Source: Actinokineospora inagensis DSM 44258
GTDB lineage: Bacteria; Actinomycetota; Actinomycetes; Mycobacteriales; Pseudonocardiaceae
NCBI RefSeq assembly: GCF_000482865.1
Contig: NZ_AXWW01000032.1
Span: 30,387-94,386, forward strand
Direction: 5' to 3'
Length of the DNA: 64,000 nt
This document shows positions 8,695 through 18,161 of the stretch, one piece after another (the first letter of the stretch is position 1; each line of letters begins with the position of its first letter). Position numbers and translations under genes: made by a program. The notes beneath the pieces were generated by a model. That model saw only the letters and a list, made by a program, of their open reading frames with translations. It ran no database searches and was not told where the DNA came from.

Positions 8695-11600
8695 ATGACC
8701 GGCGCGCGGCGGCGCCCCGGGCCCGGGCGGGCGCCCAAGCCGGTGCGGGAGGGCGAGCCGGGTGCCTCGTACGCGACGGCGTTGCGTCGTTGGCTGGAGG
8801 TGGCCGAGGTCGACCAGAGAACGGTCGCCAGGAAGATCAATGTCTCCGACACCACGGTCTCGGAGTGGTTGCGCAACTCCCGCGACTGGAAGGCCACCCC
8901 GACGGCGCTGACCAACGCCCTCAAGATCATCGATGCTTGCGAAGGCGACCAAGCCGACAAGCAGCGGTGGATCCAGTACCACAACGAAGTGGTCGTCTTC
9001 CAGACGGGCTACGGCGACGAGTTGCCGGTTCCCCCCGAACCGCGCGCGGCGGTGGCGACGCCTGCCGAGGTCGTGTCCGATGTCGAGGCACGCCTGCGGT
9101 CGTTGTCCGACCGGCTGGCCGTCGAGCTGGACACCGCGAGCGGGCAGCGGCACGACGACAGCCCGACGCGAGGCCTGAGCACCGGCCTATACGTACGGCG
9201 CACCCAGCAGGACGACGTGATCGGCATGCTCGCCGCCGACGGCCACAGCGAGCCGATCCTCGTCCACGGATCTGCGGGCGAGGGCAAGAGCAGCTTGCTG
9301 TGGGGTCTCTACCGCGAGCTCGCCGACCACCCGGTGCTGCGCCCCTACCTCCTGAACTCCCCTTGGCTGACCGGTGCGGACGGCGGCTCGCCCCTAGTCT
9401 CGATCGACGAGCTGGTGAGGGTCGCGCAGGGCCGTGACCGCGCAGGCCGGACCGCCGTCTTCCTCATCGACACCGTCGACCTGTTGCTGCACGACGAGCT
9501 GCACCGGCAGCAGGTCCTTGATCTCTGCGAGCTCGTGGGGGCCGCAGGCGCGGAGGTGGTGCTCACCTCACGCCCCGAAGAGGCCCTGACCCTGCCGAGC
9601 AGGCTGTTCCGCACGGTCGGTCTAAGACCTTACGACGACGCGGAGCTGCCCTTGGCCGTGGTGAAGCACATCGCCGCGTTCTGCCCCGGCGTCGTCACCG
9701 CCGACCCGCGGGCGAAGGTCGAGGAGATCATCTCGGCGGCGGCACGCGGGCTCACCGTGCGCGAGATCGTGCTAAACCCGCTCAAGCTGCGCCTGCTCTT
9801 CGAGCTGTACGAGCCCTACTTTCCCTCACTGGAGCACGACGTCTCCAGCCTGTACGAGACGTACTGGGAGCGCCGGGTGCGGACCGACCGGCGGGCGGAG
9901 GTCGGCATACCCGTCGGGGCCGACCTGGGTGCGACCGCGGAACACGCGGGCATCGCCCTATTGGCTGCCGGGCGCACCGAGCTCGGGCACGCGCTGATGC
10001 TGCGGTCGACCACGGCGGTCGCCGAGGCAGGACAGGGCCCGGCGCGCAGGGCGGAGGTCGCCACCGCGATCCAGTCCCTCGTCGAGCGCGGCGTGCTCGT
10101 CCGGTCGGCCCGGGTGATCCGCTACTTCCACCAGACCATGTTCGAGTACGCCGCCGCCGTCGGGCTGCTCGGTCGTGACGGTGAGCGGGCGCTCGAGTTC
10201 CTGGTGCGGCACCTCGAGGCACATCCGGACGACCTGTTCGTCGGCGCCATCCTGGAGCAGATGCTGATCCTCGCCGTGGACGACCCGTTCGTCGCGGTAG
10301 CGGCGGAGGGTGTCCTGGAACGCATGTGCGACGGAGGTGTCCCCGCTCTGCAACGGATCGCCCTGGGAGTCGTGGCGCACCGGCCCGCCCTGGGCGGGGT
10401 CACCGAGCGGCTGATCGACACCGTCGACGGCGCCGCGTTGCGCCGCTACGCCCAGGCACTGCCTACGGTGACCAAACCGGAGGTCACCGACCAGGTGGCC
10501 ATGCTGGTCCGTGTGTGGCGCCGCGACCCCGGTGCCCGCGAGTCCGTGCTGGGGTCGTTGGAGCGCCTCGGTGCTCGCGACGCGGCAGTGGTCATGGCTG
10601 TGGTCCGCGACCTGGACTGCGTCACCGTCGCGCTGAACTGGAAGGGGTCGCCCGCCCGCATGACCAAGCTGGTGGCCAGGGTGCTGGTCACCGCAGCGGA
10701 TGCCGACCCGACCTGGGCGTGCGCGCAGCTGCTGGCCATGGTCAGGGCCACCGCGGCGAACAAGGCGCACCGCAGCGTCCCGCTGCACATCCTCGACCTC
10801 CTCGCCGATCGGTGGTCGGTTCTCGGCTCGGCGGCCGTCGCGGACGAGATCCAGCAGCTCGTCGTGACCCTCCAGGAGCGCCACGACGCCAACGCCAGGG
10901 ACACCCGCCAGGCGCTTGGGCGGATCCGCGGGAAGGTGTGGCAAGGCCTCCTGGCCCGAGACGGGGCCGGTCCCTGGTGGGAGACGACCATTGACTACCT
11001 GTGCGCGACGCTGGAGGACGACTACTACTCGGTCGGGGCGAACGCGGATCTGCACGCGATAGCCGACCTGATCGACCGCGCGGTGCTGTCAGCGGACACC
11101 GCGGTGCGCACGGTCAACCGCCTCACCGAGATGCCCGGCTTCGGCACGTTCGCGCTCGGCGGTCTGTTCACCAGGGTCCTGGACTCCCCGGCCCGCGAAG
11201 CAGCGCACCCGGCAACGGCCACCGTGTCGGTCATCGTCGACCTTCTGGGTGGGCTGCCCGCGCCCGGCAACAGGCCCGCCACGCGAGAGCAGCGGCTGGC
11301 CCACGTCGCCCGGAAAGCCCTGCGCGACGCGCGACTGTCTCCCGAGGTGGTCGCGGAACTGATGACAGCCGTCCCTGCGGCGGCCGAGCAGGCGGCGTGG
11401 CTGGCGGACGACTACCTCGCCGTTCTCCTTGTGCCCGCTGCCGTGGGCGGACACGAGGTCGCGCGTCGGGCATTGGCGGCCACCGCCGAAGGTCATGGCG
11501 CGCTGTCGCCCACCGGTCTCAAGAACATCAGCTACGACCTCACCCACTACGCGGACACCTGGCCGGACGCGGTGGCTTTGCTCGTCGCCCTGTCGATCCG

Positions 11601-12543
11601 CCGGATGTCGGCCACCCCGCTCTCCGCTGTGGCCGAGTCGCCGAGCGACCGCGTGCTCGGCGCACTGGTCGGCCAGTCCTCCCAGCTCACCCGGCTCGTC
11701 GACCGGCTGTTCACCGTCAAGGCCGCCCAGCGTGACGCGGCGAGCCTGTGGCGCAATCTGTACCGAGCGGGAGCCGTCCCCGCACCCGGCCACGAGCAGT
11801 TGCTGCTGCGGTTCCTCGAATGCTCCCAGCAAGCCGCGCGCGGCAACATCCTCGAACTGGCCGTCGACGTGGCGTTGGACCTCCCCGCTCGTCAACACCA
11901 GGTCGAGCGGACACTGCGCGACCTGTTCGAGGTGGATCGCACCACCCGCTCGGTGGTTCCGGTGCACCGCGGTAGCTCCTCGCACGTGGCGGGGATCGCG
12001 CGTGGAGCGTGGTTGCGCCTCGCGTCGGTCGGCACCTCGGCCGTCGACGTCGAACCGGCTGAGTTGGTCGCCATCGCCTCGGCCGCGCCGACGAGCGCCG
12101 ACATCCTGGTCGTCCTTGGTCGCAAAGTCATCGGATTGGCCCGGTCCGGGCAGGCGGAGAGGGCCGCTGATCTGCTCCTGCGCGTGGCGGCCGCCGCCAC
12201 CGATATCGGACTCTCGGGAAAGCAGAAGCAGACCGCCGCCAACAACCTGCGCTCGGCCATGCGTGCGACCCTCCGGTCGACAAGCCTCGAGGCGCGGCGG
12301 GCACTACTCGCTCGCACCCCGGACCTGCCGCCCGCCTTCGCGCGGATCCTGGTGGCCGCCGCGGCGCAGGAGGACTTCCCCGAGCTCCGCCCCGCGCTGG
12401 CCGACCTCCTCGGCCGCGACGTGCCCGCCGAGGTCAAACAACAGATCCACGACGACATCCGCATCCGATCGCGCTCCGCGGCTAAGGGCGCATTGCCGCG
12501 GCTGCTCCTGCCGTTGGCCAGCACCTGCGGACCCCAAGCGTGA
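8695..12543 (+). CDS. Large HTH-STAND ATPase with helical-repeat C-terminus
   Basis: 1282 residues from ATG 8695. Residues about 20-105 form an HTH-like domain (GEPGASYATALRRWLE, then TTVSEWLRNSRDW) shared with the broken gene at 1766-4988. After a linker comes a P-loop NTPase: Walker A VHGSAGEGKSSLL at about 190-202, Walker B AVFLIDTVDLLL at about 254-265, and an arginine motif VVLTSRPEEAL at about 288-298. The remaining ~900 residues are helical and Ala/Leu-rich, like HEAT/ARM repeats. The architecture (recognition domain, STAND motor, superstructure) is typical of NLR-like defence or signalling proteins, but no enzymatic effector domain was recognised. The gene stands alone on this strand, between the ThiF pair and transposase scars. 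Confidence 0.8.
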   Translation: MTGARRRPGPGRAPKPVREGEPGASYATALRRWLEVAEVDQRTVARKINVSDTTVSEWLRNSRDWKATPTALTNALKIIDACEGDQADKQRWIQYHNEVVVFQTGYGDELPVPPEPRAAVATPAEVVSDVEARLRSLSDRLAVELDTASGQRHDDSPTRGLSTGLYVRRTQQDDVIGMLAADGHSEPILVHGSAGEGKSSLLWGLYRELADHPVLRPYLLNSPWLTGADGGSPLVSIDELVRVAQGRDRAGRTAVFLIDTVDLLLHDELHRQQVLDLCELVGAAGAEVVLTSRPEEALTLPSRLFRTVGLRPYDDAELPLAVVKHIAAFCPGVVTADPRAKVEEIISAAARGLTVREIVLNPLKLRLLFELYEPYFPSLEHDVSSLYETYWERRVRTDRRAEVGIPVGADLGATAEHAGIALLAAGRTELGHALMLRSTTAVAEAGQGPARRAEVATAIQSLVERGVLVRSARVIRYFHQTMFEYAAAVGLLGRDGERALEFLVRHLEAHPDDLFVGAILEQMLILAVDDPFVAVAAEGVLERMCDGGVPALQRIALGVVAHRPALGGVTERLIDTVDGAALRRYAQALPTVTKPEVTDQVAMLVRVWRRDPGARESVLGSLERLGARDAAVVMAVVRDLDCVTVALNWKGSPARMTKLVARVLVTAADADPTWACAQLLAMVRATAANKAHRSVPLHILDLLADRWSVLGSAAVADEIQQLVVTLQERHDANARDTRQALGRIRGKVWQGLLARDGAGPWWETTIDYLCATLEDDYYSVGANADLHAIADLIDRAVLSADTAVRTVNRLTEMPGFGTFALGGLFTRVLDSPAREAAHPATATVSVIVDLLGGLPAPGNRPATREQRLAHVARKALRDARLSPEVVAELMTAVPAAAEQAAWLADDYLAVLLVPAAVGGHEVARRALAATAEGHGALSPTGLKNISYDLTHYADTWPDAVALLVALSIRRMSATPLSAVAESPSDRVLGALVGQSSQLTRLVDRLFTVKAAQRDAASLWRNLYRAGAVPAPGHEQLLLRFLECSQQAARGNILELAVDVALDLPARQHQVERTLRDLFEVDRTTRSVVPVHRGSSSHVAGIARGAWLRLASVGTSAVDVEPAELVAIASAAPTSADILVVLGRKVIGLARSGQAERAADLLLRVAAAATDIGLSGKQKQTAANNLRSAMRATLRSTSLEARRALLARTPDLPPAFARILVAAAAQEDFPELRPALADLLGRDVPAEVKQQIHDDIRIRSRSAAKGALPRLLLPLASTCGPQA

Positions 12544-12604
12544 CGCACCACCCTCCGAGACCGGGGCGACACGACGTGCACGCCGAACGCTGGGATTGGG
12601 TCAG

Positions 12605-12833
12605 TGCGATGTGAATGCACCGACCGGCTGCTCATCATCAACGGACGCCACCTCCGGCACGTACTGGACGCCTGCATTGAGCACCACAGCGCCCACCGCA
12701 GCCACCAGAGCCAGGGCATGAACTACGAGCACCCGACGACGGCCCGAACGTGATTCACTGGCCCACCCCAACTGGCCGAAACCATGCGCGAGGTCGTTAG
12801 CCGGACTGCTCAACCACTATCATCCCGCCGCCT
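12605..12833 (+). pseudogene. Integrase-core transposase, C-terminal scar
   Basis: The + strand encodes CTDRLLIINGRHLRHVLDA and HRSHQS, the C-terminal part of rve-type IS transposases. After a frame change it encodes RSLAGLLNHYHPAA followed by TGA at 12833, a typical enzyme end. The catalytic part is missing. It is the counterpart of the scar at 1620-1756. Confidence 0.6.
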
Positions 12834-12944
12834 GAACCCGCGCTCACAGTCGGTGACGGCATTCTCGACCAGCACAGGGGTTTTCGCGGTAGCTGTACTC
12901 GAGGTGGCCACGCTGCGCGTGCCCCGGGTGAACTAGTTCCCGCC

Positions 12945-13112
12945 ACGTACAGGGTGTGGGCTATGGGTGTCCGGCCGTTCGTCACTGTGACCACCGACGT
13001 CCCCACCGAGAACAGCAGTTCGCATCACAATGACCAGACCACCCGGTCTCGCCCCTTGATACACCGCCAGCCAGTGCTTGGTAAATTGATCAAGAAGCAT
13101 GAGCCCGCCACA
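12945..13112 (+). pseudogene. Second integrase-core transposase scar
   Basis: The sequence from GTGTGGGCTATGGGTGTC onward is a diverged copy of 1362-1515. It encodes a degraded HRRPHRE motif and RQPVLGKLIKKHEPA, resembling the end of a transposase. It lies 3' of the STAND cluster, in the same orientation as its 5' counterpart. Confidence 0.5.
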
Positions 13113-13115
13113 GCG

Positions 13116-13724
13116 TTACGACAGCCCGGCGAGCACTTTCGCGAGGTGGGGGAGGAAGTCTTCATACATCGACTCCTGTTCTCGCCCTTCTCCGTTCAAA
13201 GTGATGGCGGCGGCCAGGTCCCGCAGGTCGACTGAGTCGGTGTCCGCCAAAACTCCGGCGAGTTGCTGGCCGCGTCTGAGTTGTTCGGCATTCTGGCGGC
13301 GCCATGGCCCCGTCTCCCACAGCGAGACCGTCATCCCCACCGAGGACACAGGCCTGGCGAGTCTGCGGGCGAGGTCGACGACGATCTGGATTCCGTCGGC
13401 GTCCAAGTCGCACCACGCCGCGATCGGACGATTGACGAACCGCGACAGCAGCGCAATCATGCCGCTGCTGGTGTAGCCCTTCCCCCAGACGCACAACCAC
13501 CGCTCGACCACCTCGGGGATCTGGCACACCTTTTGGAAGGTGTCCTTGTTCTCCACGACCAGCACGCCGCGCACTGAGTCGATGTCCACCGTGCCCGTCA
13601 GCGTGAGTCCTGTCGTAGGCAACCCGATCCAGGGTTCGCTGGCCGAGGCGTCGGCCACCACGTCACCGACCCGCCACAGGAGCGGGCCGCGGAGCAGGAC
13701 CTCAGTGTCAGTGTCTTCCACAGC
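13116..13724 (-). pseudogene. TOPRIM-domain protein fragment, JetD/DUF2220-like C-terminus
   Basis: The minus frame ending at 13116 has about 200 coherent residues. It contains GVLVVENKDTFQKV, then VWGKGYTSSGMIALLSRF and AAWCDLDADGIQIVVDLARR, giving the Glu ... Asp-x-Asp pattern of TOPRIM nucleases as in the C-terminal domain of Wadjet JetD (DUF2220) or DUF2399 proteins. The N-terminal half is missing. Beyond about 13724 the frame becomes antisense to another gene remnant on the + strand, so the 5' end was cut at that junction. No JetA, JetB or JetC genes are present. It is likely inactive. Confidence 0.6.
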
Positions 13725-14178
13725 GCGCGCAGGCCGCCCGGTGGGACGACAAGCGCCTCGCCGCGTACGCGGAGTACGGGGACGCGGTGAAGCACATGGT
13801 CCGGCTGTGCCGCCGCATCGCCGAGACGAAAGGGTGCTGTCGACCGGCCAGGCCACCGACCTCGCCGACGCGTTCGAGGACCTCGCCGACGCGGAGACCC
13901 GGCGGGCCGCGCGGTGGGAAACCGTCCTGCTCCTCGGCGAACCGGCGACGATCTCCGCCGCGCAGGCCTGGAGCGAGCAGGTGTGGGAACTGGAGCGGAT
14001 TCTCCGCTCGGATCACCCCGACGCATCCCGGTTCGCCGACACCTACCGGAACACCATGCGACTGCGAAACGAGTTCCACGCCCGTGCCCGTGCCGACCTC
14101 GGCATCACCAGCGGTCAGCTCCCCGACCTCACCTGGAAGACCCTCGAAACGCCACCCGATCACCGCACCACATCCTGA
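13723..14178 (+). pseudogene. Conserved hypothetical protein, truncated and frameshifted
   Basis: A + strand reading starts abruptly as AARWDDKRLAAYAEYGDAV, continues to RRIAETKG near 13830, and then resumes in the next frame as VLSTGQATDLADAFEDL and on to KTLETP before TGA at 14178. Restoring one G near 13830 would join the two frames. The pattern (WEAVLLLG-like ETVLLLGEPATI, a tryptophan-rich helix, then an RTDLG-like tail ARADLGITSGQL) resembles a widespread actinomycete family of unknown function. The missing 5' end meets the truncated TOPRIM gene. Confidence 0.55.
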
Positions 14179-14189
14179 CTACGGCCGCC

Positions 14190-14429
14190 CGGGTTCTCGA
14201 AGGCGGTCAGGTTGATCGGTCACGGTTCTCCGGCTCTCACCGCATCGACGGGTTCGACGAGAACACGCCGGTAGTGGTGCTGTGCAACGAGGGTTACGCG
14301 TCCAGCTTCGCGGCGCGCGACCTGAGACGGATCGGCTTACCCCACGCCACAGACCTCATCGGCGGCTACCGCGCCTGGCACGCGGCCGGCCTGCCGACGA
14401 TCGCAGGCGGCACCTCGCCGGTCCCCTAG
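14190..14429 (+). pseudogene. Rhodanese-like domain, C-terminal fragment
   Basis: About 75 residues carry the active-site loop of a rhodanese: FDENTPVVVLCNEGYASSFA, with the catalytic Cys, then RRIGLPHATDLIGGYRAWHA. The N-terminal half of the domain is absent. The stop codon TAG at 14427-14429 is made from the TA target plus the first base of the IS630 terminal repeat, so the original end of the gene was also replaced by the insertion. Confidence 0.7.
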
Positions 14430-15694
14430 TGCGTTGACCACATTGGTTCGCCGTGTTGGTCAGGCTGATCGGGGGCGGCCCCATCGGTGTTGGCGTTCGC
14501 TGCGGATGCGGGCTCGTTCTTTGCGTTGGGCTGCCAGGACGTCGGGGTGTCGGGCGTTGGCGTTGCGCCATCGCAGGTATGCCTGGATTCTGCGGGTGAG
14601 CACGGTGTGGTTGGGGTGGTTGGAGTTGCTCATCGTGAAGGTGCGCAGTGGCCCGAACTGGGCTTCGATCGGGTTGGTCCAGGAGGCGTAGGTCGGGGTC
14701 AGGCAGAGCTCGACGTTGTTGCGCGCGGCCCACTTGCGGATCTTCGGGGTCTTGTTCGCCGACAGGTTGTCCATGATCACGTAGATCGGGGCGCCGTCGG
14801 GTCTCGCCGCTCTGATCGATTTCAGGGCGGTGAGGCTGCGATCGCCGCCTTTGCGGCGGCGCATCACGCCCCAGAGTTGGTCGTCGCCCAGTGAGTAGCA
14901 GCCGTGGAGGTAACGGATGCCGTGGGTGCGGGTATAGGTCGCGGGTAGCCGGTCCGGCCGGGATCGTGGTGACCAGCCGGCGCCGTGGTGCGGGCGGATC
15001 GACAACGGCCCGAACTGGTCGAAGGCGAAACACCGCTGCGGGAACAGGCTCGTGACGTGCTCGATCCGGTCGAGCTTGGCGTCGAGGTCCGGGTCGGTGG
15101 ATTCCTTCCAGGTGCGGGTGCGCTGGAAGGTAATGTCGTGTTCGCGCAGGATTTGGCGGAGTCGTTCTCGTCCGATGCCTACTCGTCGCAGTGGGTTGCG
15201 GGCGAGGTGGTCGGCGAGTTTGCGCACGCTCCACCGGGTGAAGGGCTTGCCCAGCTTGCCGGGCCGGGTGGTGGCCGTCGCCACGATGAACCGTTCGTCA
15301 TCGTGGTTGATCAGGCGGGGACGGCCTCCCGCCCACCGAGGGTCCAGCGCGGCCAGCCCCCGTTGGTTGAAGGCATGGATCACGTCGCGGACGGTGTCCT
15401 CGTGCGCGCCGAGAAGGCGGGCGATCGCGGGCACCGGAGTTCCCGAGGCCGAGGCCATGATGATCATCGCCCGCCGCACGCGGATGGACTCGTGTTTGCC
15501 ACGACGAGTGATCCGCAGCAGCGTGCGGCCCTCGTCCTCGGTTAACCGCCGTGCTCTCACCGGTTCGGCCATCGACGTTTCCTCACGCTCGACAATGACT
15601 GCGTCGCTGTCGAGCGTGAGATCAACACCGGTCGGGAGTCCAGCACCTCGACCGGCGTGTCATCACCCGGTGAACGTTCGTGGTCAGCGCACTA
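14427..15694 (-). mobile_element. IS630-family insertion sequence, apparently complete
   Basis: Imperfect terminal inverted repeats begin TAGTGCGTTGACCAC at 14427 and, on the other strand, TAGTGCGCTGACCAC at 15694. After a mismatched stretch they again share GTTC-CCG. The element is bounded by TA on both sides, the target duplication of the IS630/Tc1 group. It contains one full-length transposase gene and looks recently active. It separates the rhodanese fragment from the region before the MFS gene. Confidence 0.85.
14460..15572 (-). CDS. IS630-family transposase
   Basis: 370 residues. The N-terminal helix-turn-helix (IARLLGAHEDTVRDVIHAF, GRPRLI) binds the terminal repeats. The C-terminal DDE catalytic core shows FAFDQFGPL, YVIMDNLSANKT and the SWTNPIEAQFGPL motif, giving the three acidic residues. 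Length and motifs are those of an intact enzyme, and the gene is framed by matching terminal repeats. Confidence 0.93.
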   Translation of the reverse strand: MAEPVRARRLTEDEGRTLLRITRRGKHESIRVRRAMIIMASASGTPVPAIARLLGAHEDTVRDVIHAFNQRGLAALDPRWAGGRPRLINHDDERFIVATATTRPGKLGKPFTRWSVRKLADHLARNPLRRVGIGRERLRQILREHDITFQRTRTWKESTDPDLDAKLDRIEHVTSLFPQRCFAFDQFGPLSIRPHHGAGWSPRSRPDRLPATYTRTHGIRYLHGCYSLGDDQLWGVMRRRKGGDRSLTALKSIRAARPDGAPIYVIMDNLSANKTPKIRKWAARNNVELCLTPTYASWTNPIEAQFGPLRTFTMSNSNHPNHTVLTRRIQAYLRWRNANARHPDVLAAQRKERARIRSERQHRWGRPRSA

Positions 15695-15861
15695 GAGAAG
15701 CAAGCCGACGAGTCGTCGGGTCGCCTGACGGATCGGTCGGCGCCCCACGGAGCAACGCACCCTCCCGCCAACCCAAACCCCCCGCCAACGCGACACGCCC
15801 CGCCCAGACTGCTCGATGGGGTGCGGCTGCCCCCGGATCAACTCGTCCGGTGGTCAGTGGC

Positions 15862-17151
15862 TCAAGCCGCCAGTGGTGCGCCGCTAGTAGTGCGAGTCGG
15901 GCGCAGTACGGCATAGGCGGTCACGGCGGCGGCAAGAAAGCACAGGGCGAACAGGACGAATACCGGATACAGGTCCGTTCCGGCGAACCAGCCGACGACG
16001 ATCGGTGCCAGCAATGCGGCCACCCTGCCCGCCGCATTCGCGGCGCCCACGGTGGTGGCGCGTTGATGGGTGGGGAACAACGAGGGTGTCAGTGGGACTA
16101 TGCCGCTGAATCCGCCCTCCTGGGCCATCGACAAGGCATAGCCGACTGCGATCAGCACAGGCAACGCGGGGAGGACGCCGAACCAGAGGACCAGGCAGGC
16201 GGCGGCACAGGCGGTCGTGGTCACCACGGCCACCGGGCCCCAGCGGGCCAGCAAGGGCAGCACCGCGATCCTGCCGACGATCGCCGCGGCTTGGAAGCCG
16301 ATGCCGTAGCCGAGCACCTGCGCGAGTGGCATGCCCGCCAACACGAGCAGGGTCGGCAGCCAGAGGATCAGGCCGAAGTAGGCGAAGCTCCAGCAGAACC
16401 ACAGGCAGCACACCAGCACGCGGGCCCGCCCCAGGCCGGAGGAAGCAGGCAGGTCTGGCGAGACAGGCGGGGACGGAGGCAGCGTCGCCGGATCGGCGAC
16501 CGGGGTGCCGGTCACCCAGCGGACGGCTGCCTCGGCTTCGGCGATCCGGCCTCGGCCCAGCAGGTACGTGGGTGTCTCCGGGACCGCGCGCCGGGCGACC
16601 AACAGCAGCAGCGCGGGTGCGGCGGCGGCCAGGAACACCCCGCGCCAGCCCACGTGTGGGAGCAGCCACCGGGCCAGGGCGGTCGCGGCCAAGGCGCCGA
16701 GCGGGAAAGCCAAGCCCCACAAGGCAAGCACACGTGCGCGAGCCCCGCTCGGCATGAACTCGTGCAACAGAGCCGTGTCCACCGGGATGAACCCGCCCAT
16801 CCCGAAACCCACGACGAAACGCAACACCCCCAGCTGCACCGGATCGGCCGCGAGCGCACACGACGCGCCCGCCAGGCCGAAGACCGCCACCGTGATCTGG
16901 AACGCGGGTCGGCGACCGATCCGGTCGGCGACCCGGCCGAACAGGACCGAGCCGACGAGCATGCCCAGCATCGCCGCGGACACCAGCAGGCCGGTCTGCA
17001 CCGGCGTCAGCGCCCACGCACGCAGCAGCACCGGCGCCACCAGCGACATCACCTGCAGGTCGACGGAGTCCAGGAACGCGCCCGCCGCGCAGACCGCGAA
17101 GACCACCCAGTGCCTGCGGGTCAGCCCGCCCGACTCCAGGTGGGCGATCAT
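15862..17151 (-). CDS. MFS transporter (sugar/acid-type)
   Basis: 429 residues, start ATG 17151, overlapping the stop of the kinase gene upstream (ATGA). There are about 12 hydrophobic segments, with motif A-like GRVADRIGRRPAF between helices 2 and 3 and a central cytoplasmic loop. The N-terminal GAFLDSVDLQVMSLV is like the aromatic-acid/H+ or niacin-type symporter branch. Substrate is unknown. Co-transcription with metK and a PfkB kinase suggests export or uptake tied to methyl-cycle metabolites, but this is inference. A longer open frame upstream in this phase is only antisense to other codons. Confidence 0.85.
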   Translation of the reverse strand: MIAHLESGGLTRRHWVVFAVCAAGAFLDSVDLQVMSLVAPVLLRAWALTPVQTGLLVSAAMLGMLVGSVLFGRVADRIGRRPAFQITVAVFGLAGASCALAADPVQLGVLRFVVGFGMGGFIPVDTALLHEFMPSGARARVLALWGLAFPLGALAATALARWLLPHVGWRGVFLAAAAPALLLLVARRAVPETPTYLLGRGRIAEAEAAVRWVTGTPVADPATLPPSPPVSPDLPASSGLGRARVLVCCLWFCWSFAYFGLILWLPTLLVLAGMPLAQVLGYGIGFQAAAIVGRIAVLPLLARWGPVAVVTTTACAAACLVLWFGVLPALPVLIAVGYALSMAQEGGFSGIVPLTPSLFPTHQRATTVGAANAAGRVAALLAPIVVGWFAGTDLYPVFVLFALCFLAAAVTAYAVLRPTRTTSGAPLAA

Positions 17152-18161
17152 GGCGTGCCCGCCCCCCGGTCGATGGTGACCGAGCCGACGTGCGCGGCCA
17201 GGTCGACCTCGGCGGCGCCGCCGTAGGTGCGGCCGACGGTGCTGAGCAGGGTGCTCAGGCCGACGTCGTAGTCCTGCGCGCCCTCGGCGGTGAGCACGAA
17301 CCCGGCCAGCACGCAGCCCAGCTGCGCGGCCCGCTGAACGCCGAGGCCGCAGACGATCCCGGCGACGAACCCGGCGCGGAAGGCGTCGCCGACGCCGGTC
17401 GGGTCGACCGGGACCAGGTCGGCCACGGCGGCGACCTTGATCGAACGCTCCCCGGCGGACTCGACGACCACGCCGCCCGCGCCCAGGGTGGTGACCCAGG
17501 CGCCGACCCTGGACAGCACCTGCTCGTCGGTCCAGCCGGTGCGGTCGAGCAGCAGGCCGTGCTCGTACTCGTTGGTGAACAGCCAGGTGGCGCTCTCGAC
17601 CAGGGACCGCACGTCTGCGCCGTCGACCGAGGCCAGCTGCTGGGACGGGTCGGCGGCGAACGCCCACCCGTTCGCCTGGCACTCCCGGGTGTGGCGCAGC
17701 ATCGCGACGGGGTCGTTGGGCGCGACCAGCACCAGGTCGACCCCGCCCAGGGTGCCCACCACCGGCGCCAGCCCGATGTGCCTTGCCTCGGCCATGGCGC
17801 CGGTGTGGAAGGCGGCGATCTGGTTCTGCGCGTCGTCGGTGGTGCACAGGAACCGGGCGGTGAGCTCGGTGGCCGACACGCGCAGGCCGCTGGTGTCGAC
17901 GCCGAACCCGGCGAGCCGGTCGGCGGCGTAGTCGGACCCGACGGCGCCGACGAGGGTGGGGCGCAGGCCGAGCCGGGTGAGGCCGTAGGCGATGTTGGCC
18001 GCGACACCGCCCGGCCGCATCCGCATCCGGTCGACCAGGAACGACAGCGACAGGGTCGCCAGGCGGTCCGGGACGAGCGCGTCGGTGAACCTGCCGGTGT
18101 AGCGCATCAGGTAGTCGGTGGCGATGGAGCCGGTGACGACGACCCTGGGCGCCGCCGTCAT
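17148..18161 (-). CDS. PfkB-family carbohydrate/adenosine kinase
   Basis: 337 residues from ATG 18161, which overlaps the metK stop (ATGA). PfkB signatures are present: [19 protein letters not shown] near residue 55-75 and the C-terminal [13 protein letters not shown] with the catalytic Asp and anion hole. The overall sequence ([21 protein letters not shown]) fits the adenosine-kinase-like branch. In a metK operon an adenosine kinase would remove adenosine released from S-adenosylhomocysteine, pulling methyl transfer forward. Ribokinase-type substrates cannot be excluded. Confidence 0.85.
   Translation of the reverse strand: MTAAPRVVVTGSIATDYLMRYTGRFTDALVPDRLATLSLSFLVDRMRMRPGGVAANIAYGLTRLGLRPTLVGAVGSDYAADRLAGFGVDTSGLRVSATELTARFLCTTDDAQNQIAAFHTGAMAEARHIGLAPVVGTLGGVDLVLVAPNDPVAMLRHTRECQANGWAFAADPSQQLASVDGADVRSLVESATWLFTNEYEHGLLLDRTGWTDEQVLSRVGAWVTTLGAGGVVVESAGERSIKVAAVADLVPVDPTGVGDAFRAGFVAGIVCGLGVQRAAQLGCVLAGFVLTAEGAQDYDVGLSTLLSTVGRTYGGAAEVDLAAHVGSVTIDRGAGTP

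Noticed and set aside
13116..13724. Wadjet defence system
   Set aside because: Only a JetD-like C-terminal fragment exists; no JetA/B/C genes lie nearby.
15052..17226. Long plus-strand frame of 724 codons
   Set aside because: Gln/His/Arg-rich antisense of the IS630 transposase and MFS genes, with no domains.
17152..17847. Upstream extension of the MFS open frame
   Set aside because: It is antisense-phase Arg/Pro-rich sequence overlapping the kinase gene on the same strand; the ATGA-overlapping start at 17151 begins the membrane protein.
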